Assembly (NCBI RefSeq): GCF_022682495.2
Contig: NC_071393.1
Span: 96,771,010 to 96,835,009, forward strand
DNA length: 64,000 nucleotides
Direction: 5' to 3'
Source of the DNA: Desmodus rotundus
Lineage: Eukaryota > Chordata > Mammalia > Chiroptera > Phyllostomidae
Shown: in pieces, positions 10,214 to 19,448 of the stretch
How positions within the stretch are numbered: position 1 is the stretch's first letter
Layout of the letters: every line of letters starts with the position of its first letter
Program-made: the position numbers and the translations under genes
The notes under the pieces: generated by a model
Told to the model about the DNA's origin: nothing
What the model saw: the letters and a program-made list of their open reading frames with translations, nothing else
The model's database searches: none

Positions 10214-10965
10214 ATAATATATTTTTGATTCTTAATTCTTTGTGTACAATCTGTTTATTCTTCTGAAGAAGTTTTTATGCACTTCTCTTTATTCCTAATG
10301 TTCTGAAGTTTCAACACGATGTGCCTTGGCAAGGCCCAATTTTTAGTCGTTGTGCCAGGCACTCAGTAGACCCTTTCAGTGTGGACATTCATGTCCTTCA
10401 GTTCTGAGAAATTTCTATGTAATATCTCTTTCTTAACTTTCTCCTCTCTTTCTTAACTTTCTCCCCTCCGTTTCTCTATTCTTTCTTTCTGAAACTGAAA
10501 TTCGCTGTCTTTTCTTTGATCAATCCCTTATTTATTTCTATTTTCTGCTTTAATTTTTTAAATAAACTTTTGGAGTAATTTCCTAGACTATATCTTTCAA
10601 CCCTTCTATTCAAATTATTTTCATTCTAGCTCCCATATTTTTTATTTCTCGACACTGTCTTGTTCTCTTTTGCTTTTTATAGCATTGTATTCTTTTTACG
10701 TGTTCACAGTATCTTCTTTTACTCTTCCGAGGATATTATGTATGGGTGGGGCTTTTTTATTTGTAAATTTTATTGTTCCCTGCGTTGTCCCTGTTTTCTC
10801 CAAGCTTCTATTTTTGTGTTTGTTCTATTCTGTCTTTAATGTTGAAGCCTTTCCTCAACTTACTGGTAATCTTTGTCTATTCTTATTAAGGAATGAGACA
10901 CTGAAAAGCTTTATGGAAGTCTGAGAGGGCTGCCAACTGCTGGTCCTCACTAAAGGAGATGGAGC
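10214..10965 (-). mobile_element. old L1 ORF1/5' region, antisense (right part)
   Basis: Continuation after the SINE: 'TTCTTCTGAAGAAGTTTTTA', 'CAACACGATGTGCCTTGGC', 'TTCAGTTCTGAGAAATTTC', 'ACTGAAATTCGCTGTC'. A direct repeat 'CTCTCTTTCTTAACTTTCTCC' type (about 10421-10465) is local. The 84-codon plus-strand frame at 10670-10924 is a shadow of this T-rich text. Confidence 0.55.
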
Positions 10966-11239
10966 AGGGAGAGGATTTGGGGGAAGAAACCCCTAAGTGT
11001 GATTACCAGCTAAGTCTCCGATTCACCTCCTGCGTTACCTGGTGCCCTCAGTTACGGAGCCTTCTTGGGTTTCTCAGTTACTGGCTCCTTCTACTCTGAT
11101 AAGCCAGGCAAGGCTCCTCGGTCAGCTGTACATTCTCCCCACATGACGACAACTCTTTTCCCCTGTTGTGTCCATTCTTGTGCTCTTGTCCTCGTGGGCC
11201 TCGAGTTTGTTCTTAGTACTATGGACAAAAAAAGGTGGG
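10966..11239. other. unassigned; possibly 5' end of the antisense L1
   Basis: Moderately GC-rich text ('GTGATTACCAGCTAAGTCTC', 'GTGGGCCTCGAGTTTG'). No gene seen. Confidence 0.35.
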
Positions 11240-11650
11240 GGTAGTATTCTATGGAGAGTAACCTCACAGCAAGATCTGACCTTAAATTCCTAACTGGGCA
11301 GGTCAGTAAACTTTTTTACAAAGTTTATCTTTGTTTTAAGCAAGCCCCGTCCATTGTTTCTATGCATCTAGGTTAACACACCTTAGAAACAAGCCTTATC
11401 GATTTTCCAAGAGAGCACATAATTTTAACCACCCAGTAATCCAATCCCTGCCTTGCTTTCTGCCATCCTGATGAAATCTTCCTTAAATTCCCTCCTGCTT
11501 TCAAATGCAAAAAAGAAGCTGCAAAATTGTTATTCCTTAGAGTATTTGAGATCTTGCTCCCTGGCATATGTCATCAGTTGGGCCCAAATAAACTCCTATA
11601 AAAATTCTCTACAGGTTTGGACGTTTCTTAGGTCAACATTACAATGTCCC
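11240..11650 (+). mobile_element. ERVL-like LTR, sense (copy 2)
   Basis: Matches, segment by segment, the reverse complement of 13646-14040: 'CCTAACTGGGCAGGTCA', 'GCATCTAGGTTAACACACC', 'AGATCTTGCTCCCTGGCATA', 'AATAAACTCCTATAAAAATT', 'TCTACAGGTTTGGACG'. It ends near 'TTAGGTCAACA', the expected CA terminus. The AAATAAACTC motif is the polyadenylation region. Style fits the MLT2/ERVL LTRs. No internal region is attached. Confidence 0.75.
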
Positions 11651-11873
11651 CTAACTGATCTTTTGATTTCCGTCCTTGACTTTTTACAGCCTATTATCCA
11701 CCCACAAGCAAGAGGCTGCTTTAAACAGAGAAGTCACAATACCAGAATGTGGACATTCCATAGGACACTGCCCTGACCTCTTGATAGTCAACGCATGATA
11801 AAAAGAGGCACAGGGGATGGGATTAGAGACTGTCCTAGATTTCAATACTTAGGAGACATACGAAAAATTGTGC
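11651..11873. other. unassigned spacer
   Basis: Nothing nameable. It ends with the target region of the SINE pair that follows. Confidence 0.35.
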
Positions 11874-11998
11874 CCTGGCTGGGGTAGCTCAGTTGTTTAC
11901 AGCGTTGTCCCCATATGCCAAGGTTGCGGGTTTGATCCCTGGTCAGGGCACATTGTTTCTCTCTCTCTCTCTCTCCTCTCTCTCAAATCAATTAATAG
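11874..11998 (+). mobile_element. VES SINE, short form, first of a tandem pair
   Basis: Head 'TGCCCTGGCTGGGGTAGCTC', then 'AAGGTTGCGGGTTTGATCCC', 'TGGTCAGGGCACATTG' and immediately the CT-rich tail (11958-11985). The middle segment with the second 'GGTTGCGGGTT' present in long VES units is missing, so this is a short subtype or a deleted copy. It ends in 'CAAATCAATTAATA' and abuts the next SINE directly. Confidence 0.88.
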
Positions 11999-12190
11999 CC
12001 CTGACTGGTATGGCTCAGTTAGTGGGCCATCATCCCAGAAAGCAAACGATTGCCAGTTCAATTCCCCGTCAGGGCACATGCCTGGGTTTTGGGTTCCATC
12101 CCCAGTCAGGACATGTATGAGAGGCAACTGATGGATGTTTCTCTCCCTCTCTGTCTCCCTTCATTCCCCTCTCTCTAAAGTAAATAAATA
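11999..12190 (+). mobile_element. VES SINE, long form, second of a tandem pair
   Basis: Starts directly after the first unit: 'GCCCTGACTGGTATGGCTCA', 'GCCAGTTCAATTCCCCGTCA', 'GGGCACATGCCTGGGTTTTG', 'GAGAGGCAACTGATGGATG', CT-rich tail and 'AAATAAATAAT'. It probably inserted into the A-rich end of the first SINE, a favoured L1-endonuclease site. Confidence 0.9.
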
Positions 12191-12449
12191 ATTATGAAGT
12201 CAATACGTAAAAAAATTTAAAAATTACAATGCATAATTCTGAGTTAAACAAACCAATTGTGAAAACATTTTGGGGATAATTAGCAACATTTGAATATTGA
12301 TATGAAAGAGTCATTAATTGTTTTGTACTGAACACAGTATTATGATTGTGTAGAAAATGTCTGTTTCCTAAAGATGCGTATTTAATTATGATGAAATGGT
12401 ATGATGTCTGAAAGCTTGCTTTCAAAAACTCAGAATAAAAAAGATGAAG
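12191..12449. other. unassigned AT-rich spacer
   Basis: No gene or repeat identified. Confidence 0.35.
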
Positions 12450-12665
12450 CTGTCCCGGCCAGCATGGCTCAGTTGGTTGGAGTGTTGTCCTGTAACTGAA
12501 AGGTCGCCAGTTCGATTCCCAGTCAGGGTACGTGGCCAGGTTGTGAGTTCAGTCCCCTGTTGGGGCATGTGCAGGAGGCAGCCAATGGTATTTCTCTCTC
12601 ACATCAATGTTTCTCTCTCTCTCCCTCGTCCCCTCTCTCTTGAATGAGAACAAAATAAACCTTTA
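12450..12665 (+). mobile_element. VES SINE, sense
   Basis: 'CCCGGCCAGCATGGCTCAGT', 'GGTCGCCAGTTCGATTCCC', 'AGTCAGGGTACGTGGCCAGG', 'GGAGGCAGCCAATGG', then a long CT-rich tail and an A-rich end. Shows a duplicated 'TTTCTCTCTC' block typical of one VES subfamily. Confidence 0.9.
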
Positions 12666-12789
12666 AAGAAGAAGAAGCAAACACGACAGAATGTTAACAA
12701 TATTTAAATCCAGGAGGTAAGTATGTATTATCCTGCTTTCCCTACTTTTAACTATGTTTGACATTTAAAAAAGGGGGAGTGTGAGTAAT

Positions 12790-13135
12790 ATGCTATTTAA
12801 GCCTTTCCATGGCTTCCTACCTCCTTAAAGTAAAGTCCAAAGCTCTTATTATGGACTTCAAGGCTCTGTGAGATCTGGCCTCAACTGCCCCTGAACCTCA
12901 ATTTCACACTGGCCTCCTCACTGTTCTTATGGAAAACATCACTGCTTCCTCGGGACCACTGCATTACTGTTGCTTCTGCCTGGCACATTCTCTCGGCTCC
13001 CCCAGAGCCAATCAGCCACTCCTCTGCCCCAGAAGAACTTTGCTTTGGTGTCAGCCAATCAGAAAGACCTTTCTTATCTAAAATAACGTGTCCTCTCTTT
13101 TGCATGGCATTTCCCATGCTTTGGGTTGTTTTTTT
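12790..13135 (+). mobile_element. L2 LINE, 3' region, part 1 of 3
   Basis: Text follows the mammalian-wide L2 3' region: 'CCATGGCTTCCTACCTCC', 'TAAAGTCCAAAGCTCTTAT', 'AAGGCTCTGTGAGATCTGGC', 'CTTCTGCCTGGCACATTCTC', 'TTTATTATTACCTG'. It is interrupted here by an antisense L1 end and resumes at 13546. L2 is extinct in placentals, so the insertions are younger. Bases 12666-12789 are unassigned. Confidence 0.82.
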
Positions 13136-13545
13136 TTATAGCATTTATTATTACCTGCTTTTTAAAAACTGTGGTAAAATGTACATAGTGTGAAATTTAC
13201 CATTGAGCCATTTTAAAATGTGCAATTTGATGGCATTAAGCACATCCACACTGCTGTGCAGCCATCACCACCACCCATCTCCTGCACTTTTTTGTTTTCC
13301 CCAACTGAAACTGCACCCATTGAACACCAACTCGCCGCTCCCCCCACCCCCGACCCCTACTGACCACCATCGTACTTTCTGACTCTGAATTTGACTACTC
13401 TGGAGACCGCATGTAAGGGAGTCGCATGGTATTTGTCCTTTTGTGACTGACTTATTTCACTTAGCATGTCTTCAGGGCTCACCCATGTTGCAGCATGTGT
13501 CAGAATTTCATGACCTTTCATTTCCTGTATTTGTTAATTTGCTTC
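13136..13545 (-). mobile_element. L1M 3' UTR, antisense, inserted in L2
   Basis: 'ATGTACATAGTGTGAAATTT', 'GGCATTAAGCACATCCACAC', 'CAGCCATCACCACCACCCAT', 'CGACCCCTACTGACCACC', 'GACTTATTTCACTTAGCATG' give the antisense L1MA/MB-type 3' UTR. L2 sequence runs on both sides. Confidence 0.88.
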
Positions 13546-13645
13546 TTATCATTATTATCTCCACACCACCCCCAACTCCTCTCTCACTAGAAGGTAAGGT
13601 CTGAGGACAAGAGCTTTGTTTGTTTTGCTCCTTTATCTTGTTGAC
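13546..13645 (+). mobile_element. L2 LINE, part 2 of 3
   Basis: 'CTCACTAGAAGGTAAGGTCT', 'GAGGACAAGAGCTTTGTTTG' is the near-terminal L2 motif. It is cut by an LTR at 13646. Confidence 0.75.
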
Positions 13646-14040
13646 GTAAGTCCAAACCTGTAGAAAATTTTTATGAGTTTATTTGAGCCGAACTGACCAC
13701 ATATGGCAGGGAGCAAGATCTGAAATGTGCTGGAGATGAAAAATGTTGCGTTTCTTATGGGCATTTGAAATTAAGGAGGGAACATAAGGAAGAAGACATG
13801 AAGTTGGGAAAAAGCAAGACAAAATTGGATTACAGATTAGTTACGATTCTGTGCTTTCTTAAAAGTGCTTATGACTTCAAAGGGTATTACTCTGGCACTT
13901 CAAAGGTGTGTTAACCTAGATGCACAAGAACAAACTGGACAGGGCTTGCTTAGAAACTTTTACTAAAAATGCTATAAGCCGGGGGTCTGACTACCCACCA
14001 TGACCTGTCCAGTTAGAAATTCATGATTTATTACACACCC
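13646..14040 (-). mobile_element. ERVL-like LTR, antisense (copy 3), inserted in L2
   Basis: Reverse complement of the family at 11240-11650: the minus strand reads 'TTCTAACTGGACAGGTCATG', 'GCATCTAGGTTAACACACC', 'CAGATCTTGCTCCCTGCCAT', 'AATAAACTCATAAAAATTTT' and 'CTACAGGTTTGGAC'. It sits between two adjoining pieces of one L2 element and is in opposite orientation to copy 2, 2 kb away. Confidence 0.8.
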
Positions 14041-14115
14041 TCATTTCATCCACAATCTAGAGCAATGCCTGGGTACAGAGTAAGCATTCAATAAATATTT
14101 GTTGAGTAACTCGCC
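14041..14115 (+). mobile_element. L2 LINE, part 3 of 3 (3' end)
   Basis: 'GAGCAATGCCTGGGTACAGA', 'GTAAGCATTCAATAAATATT' and 'TGTTGAGTAACTC' are the diagnostic L2 3' terminus. Confidence 0.85.
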
Positions 14116-14164
14116 TCCTGTTGGGGTAATTTCCTTTTTTGCACAGAGCTGGCCTTCTTCTCCG

Positions 14165-14275
14165 AGCAGGACTTGTACATTCAGCAGGCAATTCTTAGCC
14201 CCCACTGTGCTGAGCACTCTGGGAGCCAGAAAGATAAGACAGTGAAACCCATGCGGCTGAGAGGGTAAGAGTGAT
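14165..14275 (-). mobile_element. L2 3' end, antisense
   Basis: 'TTCAGCAGGCAATTCTTAGC', 'CCCCACTGTGCTGAGCACTC', 'GGGAGCCAGAAAGATAAGAC' follow antisense L2 3'-end text. It is a separate, inverted L2 fragment. Confidence 0.55.
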
Positions 14276-15181
14276 TGAGGGGGTGTCTGTTTTCATTGAA
14301 ACTGAGTCTGAACAATACCGTTTGAGCTCTTGGATCCAGCCATGGCTGAAGGCAAAGATTCATTTCCTGGAATTCAGCTTCCTGAGCCAATACATTCTCA
14401 ACTCCTCCCTGATCTTTGGTTATCAGTCTTACTTTGATTTGAGTTGGATTTCTGTCACATCTCACCAAAAGATTCCTGACCAATATAAGGGAGATGAACA
14501 AATGAAAATCAGGTACAGAGAAGCTTCTTGTGAGGTTAGGAAACTCAGAGCTATTACGCAGGAACGGGTTCAAGGACCTGGAATCTTCGTCCTGAGAAAA
14601 AGGAGCCTCTGGGAGATAGGGCCATGTCTTTAGATAAGTAAAGAGCTGTCATATGGGGAAGGAATGAAATTTAGTTTAGATGATGCAAGAGGAAGCACCA
14701 GGGCCTGCAGACAAATGTTTCTAGGAAAAGATGTCAGTTCAGTGGAAAGAAGAATGTGGAGGCCTCAGGAGTAGCCCAGAGGCACAGTGGTGACTTGGAG
14801 TGAATGAGCCCAAGCGTGGGACTTGAACAGTGGGAAAAGAAGGAACACCCTGCATGGGTCTCATTTTTGATAACCCTCAGTTTCCCTCTGTCTGGAATTG
14901 GAAACTCTCTGCCTGTGCTCACCGACGCAGGCAGACAATAAGTTTGTCACATGGAGTTATTAAACAGGCGGCCCCTGCGCCTTGCCCTCGACCCAGTACT
15001 GATGTCCCAGAAATTAAGTACAAGATTGTCCACAAACACAACGGACATGGGCCGAAAGTCATACTGGCCCACAGGTAATAAGAGAAGTGGAGTTTTTCCA
15101 GGGATTTTGAAAAAAAAAGTTTTTCTTATTAGATTATCCTTTTCTGTAAAACAATATCTGGAACTAAAACATGTGCTGTGG
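14276..15181. other. unassigned sequence
   Basis: About 900 bases without a nameable repeat. Overlapping frames on both strands (130 codons minus at 14181-14573, 120 plus at 14271-14633) have no domain. No gene called. Confidence 0.4.
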
Positions 15182-15400
15182 GCCCTGGTCTGTGTGGCTT
15201 GGGTGGTTGGAGGGTCATCCTGTAAACCAAGAAGTCACAGGTTCGATTCCCAGTCAGGGTACATGCCTGGGTTGTGGGCCAGGTCCCCTGTGGCAGTGAG
15301 TACAACAGGCAACCGATCAATGTTTCTCTCCCTCTCTCCCTCCCTCCCTTCTTCTCTCTCTAAAATCAGTAAGTGGGTCCTTGGATGAGGAGAAAAAAAA
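15182..15400 (+). mobile_element. VES SINE, sense
   Basis: 'CCCTGGTCTGTGTGGCTTGG', 'GTCACAGGTTCGATTCCCAG', 'TCAGGGTACATGCCTGGGTT', 'CAACAGGCAACCGATCAATG', a CCCT-rich tail (15330-15350) and 'GTCCTTGGATGAGGA' before an A-run. The 'CTTGGATGAGGA' end is shared with the copy at 44290-44525 ('CTCGGGTGAGGATTAAAA'), marking a subfamily. Confidence 0.9.
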
Positions 15401-15710
15401 GACACATGCTTTGGTTTTGTTAAGAATTGTTTTTTTTTATTTGAAGAGGCTGGGTCATAGCCCTGGAGAGTTTCTGCACAGGAACGGCAACATAGTCCTA
15501 AAGTAAAAGACGCTCCCAGCACGCTGCTACCCTGGCACCCCACACCGTTCCCGTGGTGATGCGGGGGGTCTGTAAAGAGGCTTCCGACCTTCACCTGCCC
15601 GTCTCCTCAGGTCCCTCAGACCTTGCTTCTGGACCAGCACCCGACCTTCAGAAGGTGTCTCTGGATCAGAAGAAAAGCTGTAGTGACGGCACGTCCATCT
15701 AGCAGCACAA
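15401..15710. other. unassigned spacer
   Basis: No gene or repeat identified. Confidence 0.4.
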
Positions 15711-15867
15711 TGGCGTGACAGGAGGAGTGTGGCCTCTGAAGCTGGATGGAACTGAATTCAAATTCTGACTCTTCCTTGGATCAGACACTCAGTTTTCCAG
15801 AGTCTTAATTTCCTCACTTATAAAAGGAGGATATTGATGCTCTCTTAATGGGGTATTTTGAGGATTT
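15711..15867 (+). mobile_element. MIR, sense, split by a SINE (left part)
   Basis: 'GTGTGGCCTCTGAAGCTGGA', 'GAATTCAAATTCTGACTCTT', 'CTTAATTTCCTCACTTATAA' follow the sense MIR. It continues at 16088 ('AAAGATGATTGTAGTATGTG'). The SINE target duplication TATTTTGAGGATTT is part of the MIR. Confidence 0.75.
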
Positions 15868-16073
15868 TATTTATTTTTTTAAAGATTTTATTTTTTTATT
15901 TTTAGAGAGAGAGGAAGGGAGAGAGAGAAACATCAATGTGTGGTTGCCTCCAATGCAGCCCCCTACTGGGGACCTGGCCTGGAACCCAGGCATGTGCCCT
16001 GACGGGGAATCAAACCAGTGACCCTTTGGTTTGAGGGCCGGTGCTCAATCCACTGAGCCTCACCAGCCAGGGC
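15868..16073 (-). mobile_element. VES SINE, antisense, perfect 14-bp target duplication
   Basis: The minus strand reads 'CCCTGGCTGGTGAGGCTCAG', 'GATTGAGCACCGGCCCTCA', 'GGTCACTGGTTTGATTCCCC', 'GTCAGGGCACATGCCTGGGT', 'GGCAACCACACATTGATG' and the CT tail. TATTTTGAGGATTT at 15854-15867 and 16074-16087 is a perfect duplication, so this is one of the younger insertions here. Confidence 0.95.
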
Positions 16074-16087
16074 TATTTTGAGGATTT

Positions 16088-16130
16088 AAAAGATGATTGT
16101 AGTATGTGTTCAGTATAGAAGATGGATAAT
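16088..16130 (+). mobile_element. MIR, sense (right part)
   Basis: Short continuation of the MIR interrupted by the preceding SINE. Confidence 0.5.
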
Positions 16131-16319
16131 AATTGAAAGAATAAAAAATATTTAAATAATAATTGTTAGAAGATCAAAGGGCCTTCAAAATCCAAAGGGG
16201 GCCCTCAGGTGGTTGGTTTTCAGGTACAGGGAGAGGCTAGAGAGAAAGAGAGTGAGAGCTATTGCTGGGAGAAGGTCAGAGAGTATAAATAATAGTTGGA
16301 GATTTTCAAAGCTTTGTGT

Positions 16320-16620
16320 GGGAGATCCTGCTACTTACCCCGCCAAATCCATCTCCCTTTCTTCCCGGGCAATCAGCTACATTACATTTCTCAGCCCCAC
16401 TTGCAGCTACGGGTGGCCACGTGACCACCCATTTGTGAGTGGTAATGATGTGTGACATTTGGGAGCTCAGGCCTTACGATCATGAACACGTCTCCTCCTC
16501 TGTTCCCTCCCCACCAGCTGCAAAGCAGAGGAAGCTGCAAAGCCAGTTTCATAAATGGACTCTGGAGACAGCAGAGCAACAACTTGGAAAAAACCTGGGT
16601 CTTATCCGTGGGGAGTTGAG
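16320..16620 (+). mobile_element. MaLR/MLT1-like LTR fragment
   Basis: 'CTTGCAGCTACGGGTGGCCA', 'CGTGACCACCCATTTGTGAG', 'TAATGATGTGTGACATTTGG' echo the MLT1-type phrase seen again at 58600-58680. Heavily diverged; borders uncertain. Bases 16131-16319 are unassigned. Confidence 0.5.
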
Positions 16621-17070
16621 GAAGAAACTTTTCTCTACCTTTCAAGTTTCTTTCAGCTGGTCTAGTAATGCAATTTACACGAGGCAGCTTAATAAGAGAA
16701 AATAACCAAATTTCTTTTCATATGTATACATGAAAACCCTACATACAGAGAGAGTCAGAAGAGGTTCAGAGACGGAAAGGGAAACGAAGTGTATGCCAGT
16801 CTGGCTAAGGGTCACCTCGAGACTTCAGAGGGGAGGAAGGTTATTTGCAGGACGTTTGCCTTGCCATATAGATGGGTCAAAAAAGGTTATCCCTGTTAAT
16901 TTTTCATTATGGGCAAGACCTCTAGTTTAAATTCTTCTAGGTAGTTAAACGGAAGAGGAGGTGCAGGCAGAAGTTTCATTTAAGCCCACAGGGTTTTGGT
17001 TGCCTTTAGCTTAAAATATTCTGTATACCACAGAGGCTCAGCTTGGGGTGACTCATTCTGAACTCTTAGA
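16621..17070. other. LTR-like but unnamed block
   Basis: Purine-rich text ('AGAGAGAGTCAGAAGAGGTT', 'GGGCAAGACCTCTAGTTTAA', 'GCAGGCAGAAGTTTCATTTA') looks like an ERV LTR or its edge. No ORF with a domain. I cannot name it. Confidence 0.35.
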
Positions 17071-17270
17071 ACAGACTACAGCAGAGCTGCGAGCCCTCGT
17101 GGACTATTGATTATATGAGGAAAAAAATAAACTCTTTTGCTGCTGAAGCACGGTTCTATCAGATCTCTTTGTTACAGCAGCTGAGCCTCGCCCTAACATC
17201 TGGTATGGACCAGCTTGGGTGGGGCATCTACTGCCCAAAGTTAATAAACAATAGGCAGTTGTGGTGCAGT
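17071..17270. other. unassigned spacer
   Basis: Nothing nameable. An AT-rich frame at 17115-17348 is a chance ORF. Confidence 0.35.
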
Positions 17271-17425
17271 GGGAACAGCCCTAGTGTCAAAGGAAAGAAA
17301 CTGGGTTGCTCAGTGAAAATTATTACTATTTTGTGCTTTGCTTTTTAGTTGACAAAGATTTCCTCTGTGAGACCGAATTCCCTCATTTGTAAAATGGCAA
17401 CCACAGAAATATGAGTGTAAGTTCA
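17271..17425 (+). mobile_element. weak MIR-like fragment
   Basis: 'GTGGTGCAGTGGGAACAGCC', 'AAACTGGGTTGCTC' and 'CCTCATTTGTAAAATGGCAA' fit a sense MIR with a small insertion between them. Divergent. Confidence 0.45.
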
Positions 17426-17559
17426 AGTTTCATAAACTGTCAAACGTCATCCAAATGTGAGGGCCTCTCCACCCCCTGGGCAGCGGAGGGCACTGGGCCT
17501 GCCGTACCTGAGCTGAGAGGCTAGCGGGGGTCCTGGGAAGAGGGGCTCAGGTACGAAAG

Positions 17560-18010
17560 TGGTTAGAGTCTACTGCCTGGTCTTCTAGACCAGTCGGCAT
17601 GCAAGAGGCCGGCGGTGGAATGTAATCCTAGCCAAATAATTGTAAAACTGCAGAACTACAGATACAACAAGAGCCGATATAACACCTCACATTACAAAGA
17701 ACAATCCTGCAGAGGAGGCCTGCACGGAAATAACAGCCGCGGCAGTCACGAGGCCGCCTTCTGAGATAAATGCTGGAGTTTGGCTCTAAATGCCAACATC
17801 CTTAGCTAATCTAAGTAATGCATGAACAGGAAGAATTTGGTGGCTGGGAGCCCAAGTGCAGTTGTATAAAGAACTCTTAAGAGCAGTTTGTAACCTCCGA
17901 GCAGCAGGCCCTAGTGCATGATGGGAAATGTAACATTTAATCAAATCTCGGGCGCAAGGAGCTGCCGAGAGGGCTGGGGGTGGGGGCTCAGGTCTTGGCA
18001 AGAGGCAGGC
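17560..18010. other. candidate conserved noncoding block
   Basis: About 450 bases with balanced composition, no repeat signature and several sequence-rich, non-repetitive phrases ('CCTAGCCAAATAATTGTAAA', 'ATGCATGAACAGGAAGAATT', 'CATGATGGGAAATGTAAC'). This is the look of a conserved enhancer rather than a transposon. It has no exon-like frame with splice signals. Judged by eye only; cross-species alignment would decide. Confidence 0.3.
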
Positions 18011-18239
18011 TGCTAAGGGGCCTCTGGCAGGGTCTCCACCACACCACAGATGGTTTTCGTCTCTGTGGTTATTTTGTTCTGAGAGAGATCGGCCCCTTCC
18101 AAGTCAGGAGTCCTGGATTAGAAGGTCCACCATCCTATCGTTAAAGAGGCCAGGAGGGGCTCAGCCAAAAAGGGGGAAAGAAGTCTCTCTTATTGAGAAG
18201 GGAGGCAGCGTCTTACCACTGATGGTCCTGTGAGTTTTT

Positions 18240-18480
18240 GAACTGGAAAGACCTTTTAGGGAGATATCTCATCCACTCCCCTCCTCCCCATTGCCATCTT
18301 CAACACTCGTTTTACAGTTGAGGAAACAGAGCCAAGAGTGGGGAAACAAAGTTCCCAGGGTCACAGAGCGAGTTAGAATCCTCGGACATAATCTCCTCCA
18401 ATCCAAGCCACCCCACTGGTCCCCGCCTTGTTATTTTACAAACACTGATACTGAGGTGCAGAGAAAGTGACAAACTCAAT
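18240..18480 (-). mobile_element. MIR-like / old SINE fragments, antisense
   Basis: 'CGTTTTACAGTTGAGGAAAC', 'CAGAGCCAAGAGTGGGGAAA', 'CAGGGTCACAGAGCGAGTTA' is the antisense MIR core-like motif, followed by a second, weaker echo near 18440-18470 ('GATACTGAGGTGCAGAGAAA'). Family assignment by motif only. Confidence 0.55.
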
Positions 18481-18834
18481 TTCAGTGTAGAAGGGGGAGG
18501 AGTAGCCAGGTTTCCTGGTCCAAATCCAGGGAAATTTGACCTCCACCATTCAGCATCCATCTTCTCAGCTGAGAGTGATGATTGTCAAAGGCCTGTCTCC
18601 TGTTCTGGCTCACTTGTCTCCCTGCAGCTGTTAGCAGCTGGGGAAGGGTCCCGGCAGGATAGGGAGTCTCTGCAGCCCAGATTGGGTCTGATGACTGCCC
18701 TTGAACCAATCAGCGGTGGCCGGGAGGCAGGAAAATTGCAGATGATGACAGCTCCTACAATAAGCAAGTGGATGGACCTAAGGGGAGGTAAGTCCCAGGG
18801 GAACGGGATGCTCAACAGGCAGTTCCCACGGCCT
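18481..18834. other. unassigned spacer
   Basis: No gene or repeat recognised. Confidence 0.35.
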
Positions 18835-18975
18835 TCTCCTGCAGCCTCCTTGACTTCCACTCTCCTCGTCCGTAAAACAGGAACAGTAATTGTGCCCTAC
18901 CATAGGGCTGTTATGAAAAGTAAACAGTGTAATATATGTAAAGTCTGCTTTACATAAGCACCTAATAAATACTAG
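18835..18975 (+). mobile_element. MIR 3' half, sense
   Basis: 'CTCGTCCGTAAAACAGGAAC', 'CTACCATAGGGCTGTTATGA', 'GTAATATATGTAAAGTCTGC', 'GCACCTAATAAATACTAGCA' run in MIR order to its 3' end. Confidence 0.8.
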
Positions 18976-19114
18976 CACATTTTTCCCTTTGTTTTTTTCA
19001 GGAGTATTTCTAAAATTGGAAGCTATCTCCTACACCAAAGATGGCAGAAGAGAAAGTGAAAATTTGGCCTGAAAACTCCAGTTTGAACAGAGTGACCTGA
19101 TCCAATTTTTAATT

Positions 19115-19400
19115 TTTATACATCCTGCTGGCAGCTGGGTGGAACACGATCAGAAAGAGAGGCGGGAGCAGCAGCAGGGAGGATGGTTAGGAAGCTACTG
19201 CAATAGTCTAGTCCAAGCAAAAGGTGTGTGTGCCTTGGTCTAGGGTAGAGACGGAGAAGGAGAAGTGGGACTGATTTGGGACACCCTGAAAGTAGAGTTG
19301 ACAGCACTCAAAGGTGGGGAGTAAAAGGCAGGCACAAATCAATAATAGCTCCTCAGTTTGGGCCTTCATTAACTGCTTTTAAAATTATTTTCATTCTCTT
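19115..19400 (+). repeat. old interspersed repeat, family not named
   Basis: 'AAGCTACTGCAATAGTCTAG', 'GTGTGCCTTGGTCTAGGGTA', 'TGGGACACCCTGAAAGTAGA', 'GGGGAGTAAAAGGCAGGCAC' recalls a mammal-wide repeat with 'TGCAATAGTCCAGGC...GTGGCTTGGACTAGGGT' text. I am unsure of its name. Confidence 0.45.
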
Positions 19401-19448
19401 TTTCAAGGGTGCTTTCTTGATTCATTTTTATTATTTGAAATATACATT

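Noticed and set aside
15235..15594. 119-codon minus-strand open frame and the 145-codon plus frame at 14951-15388
   Set aside because: Both run through a VES SINE; SINE-derived frames are common and not genes.
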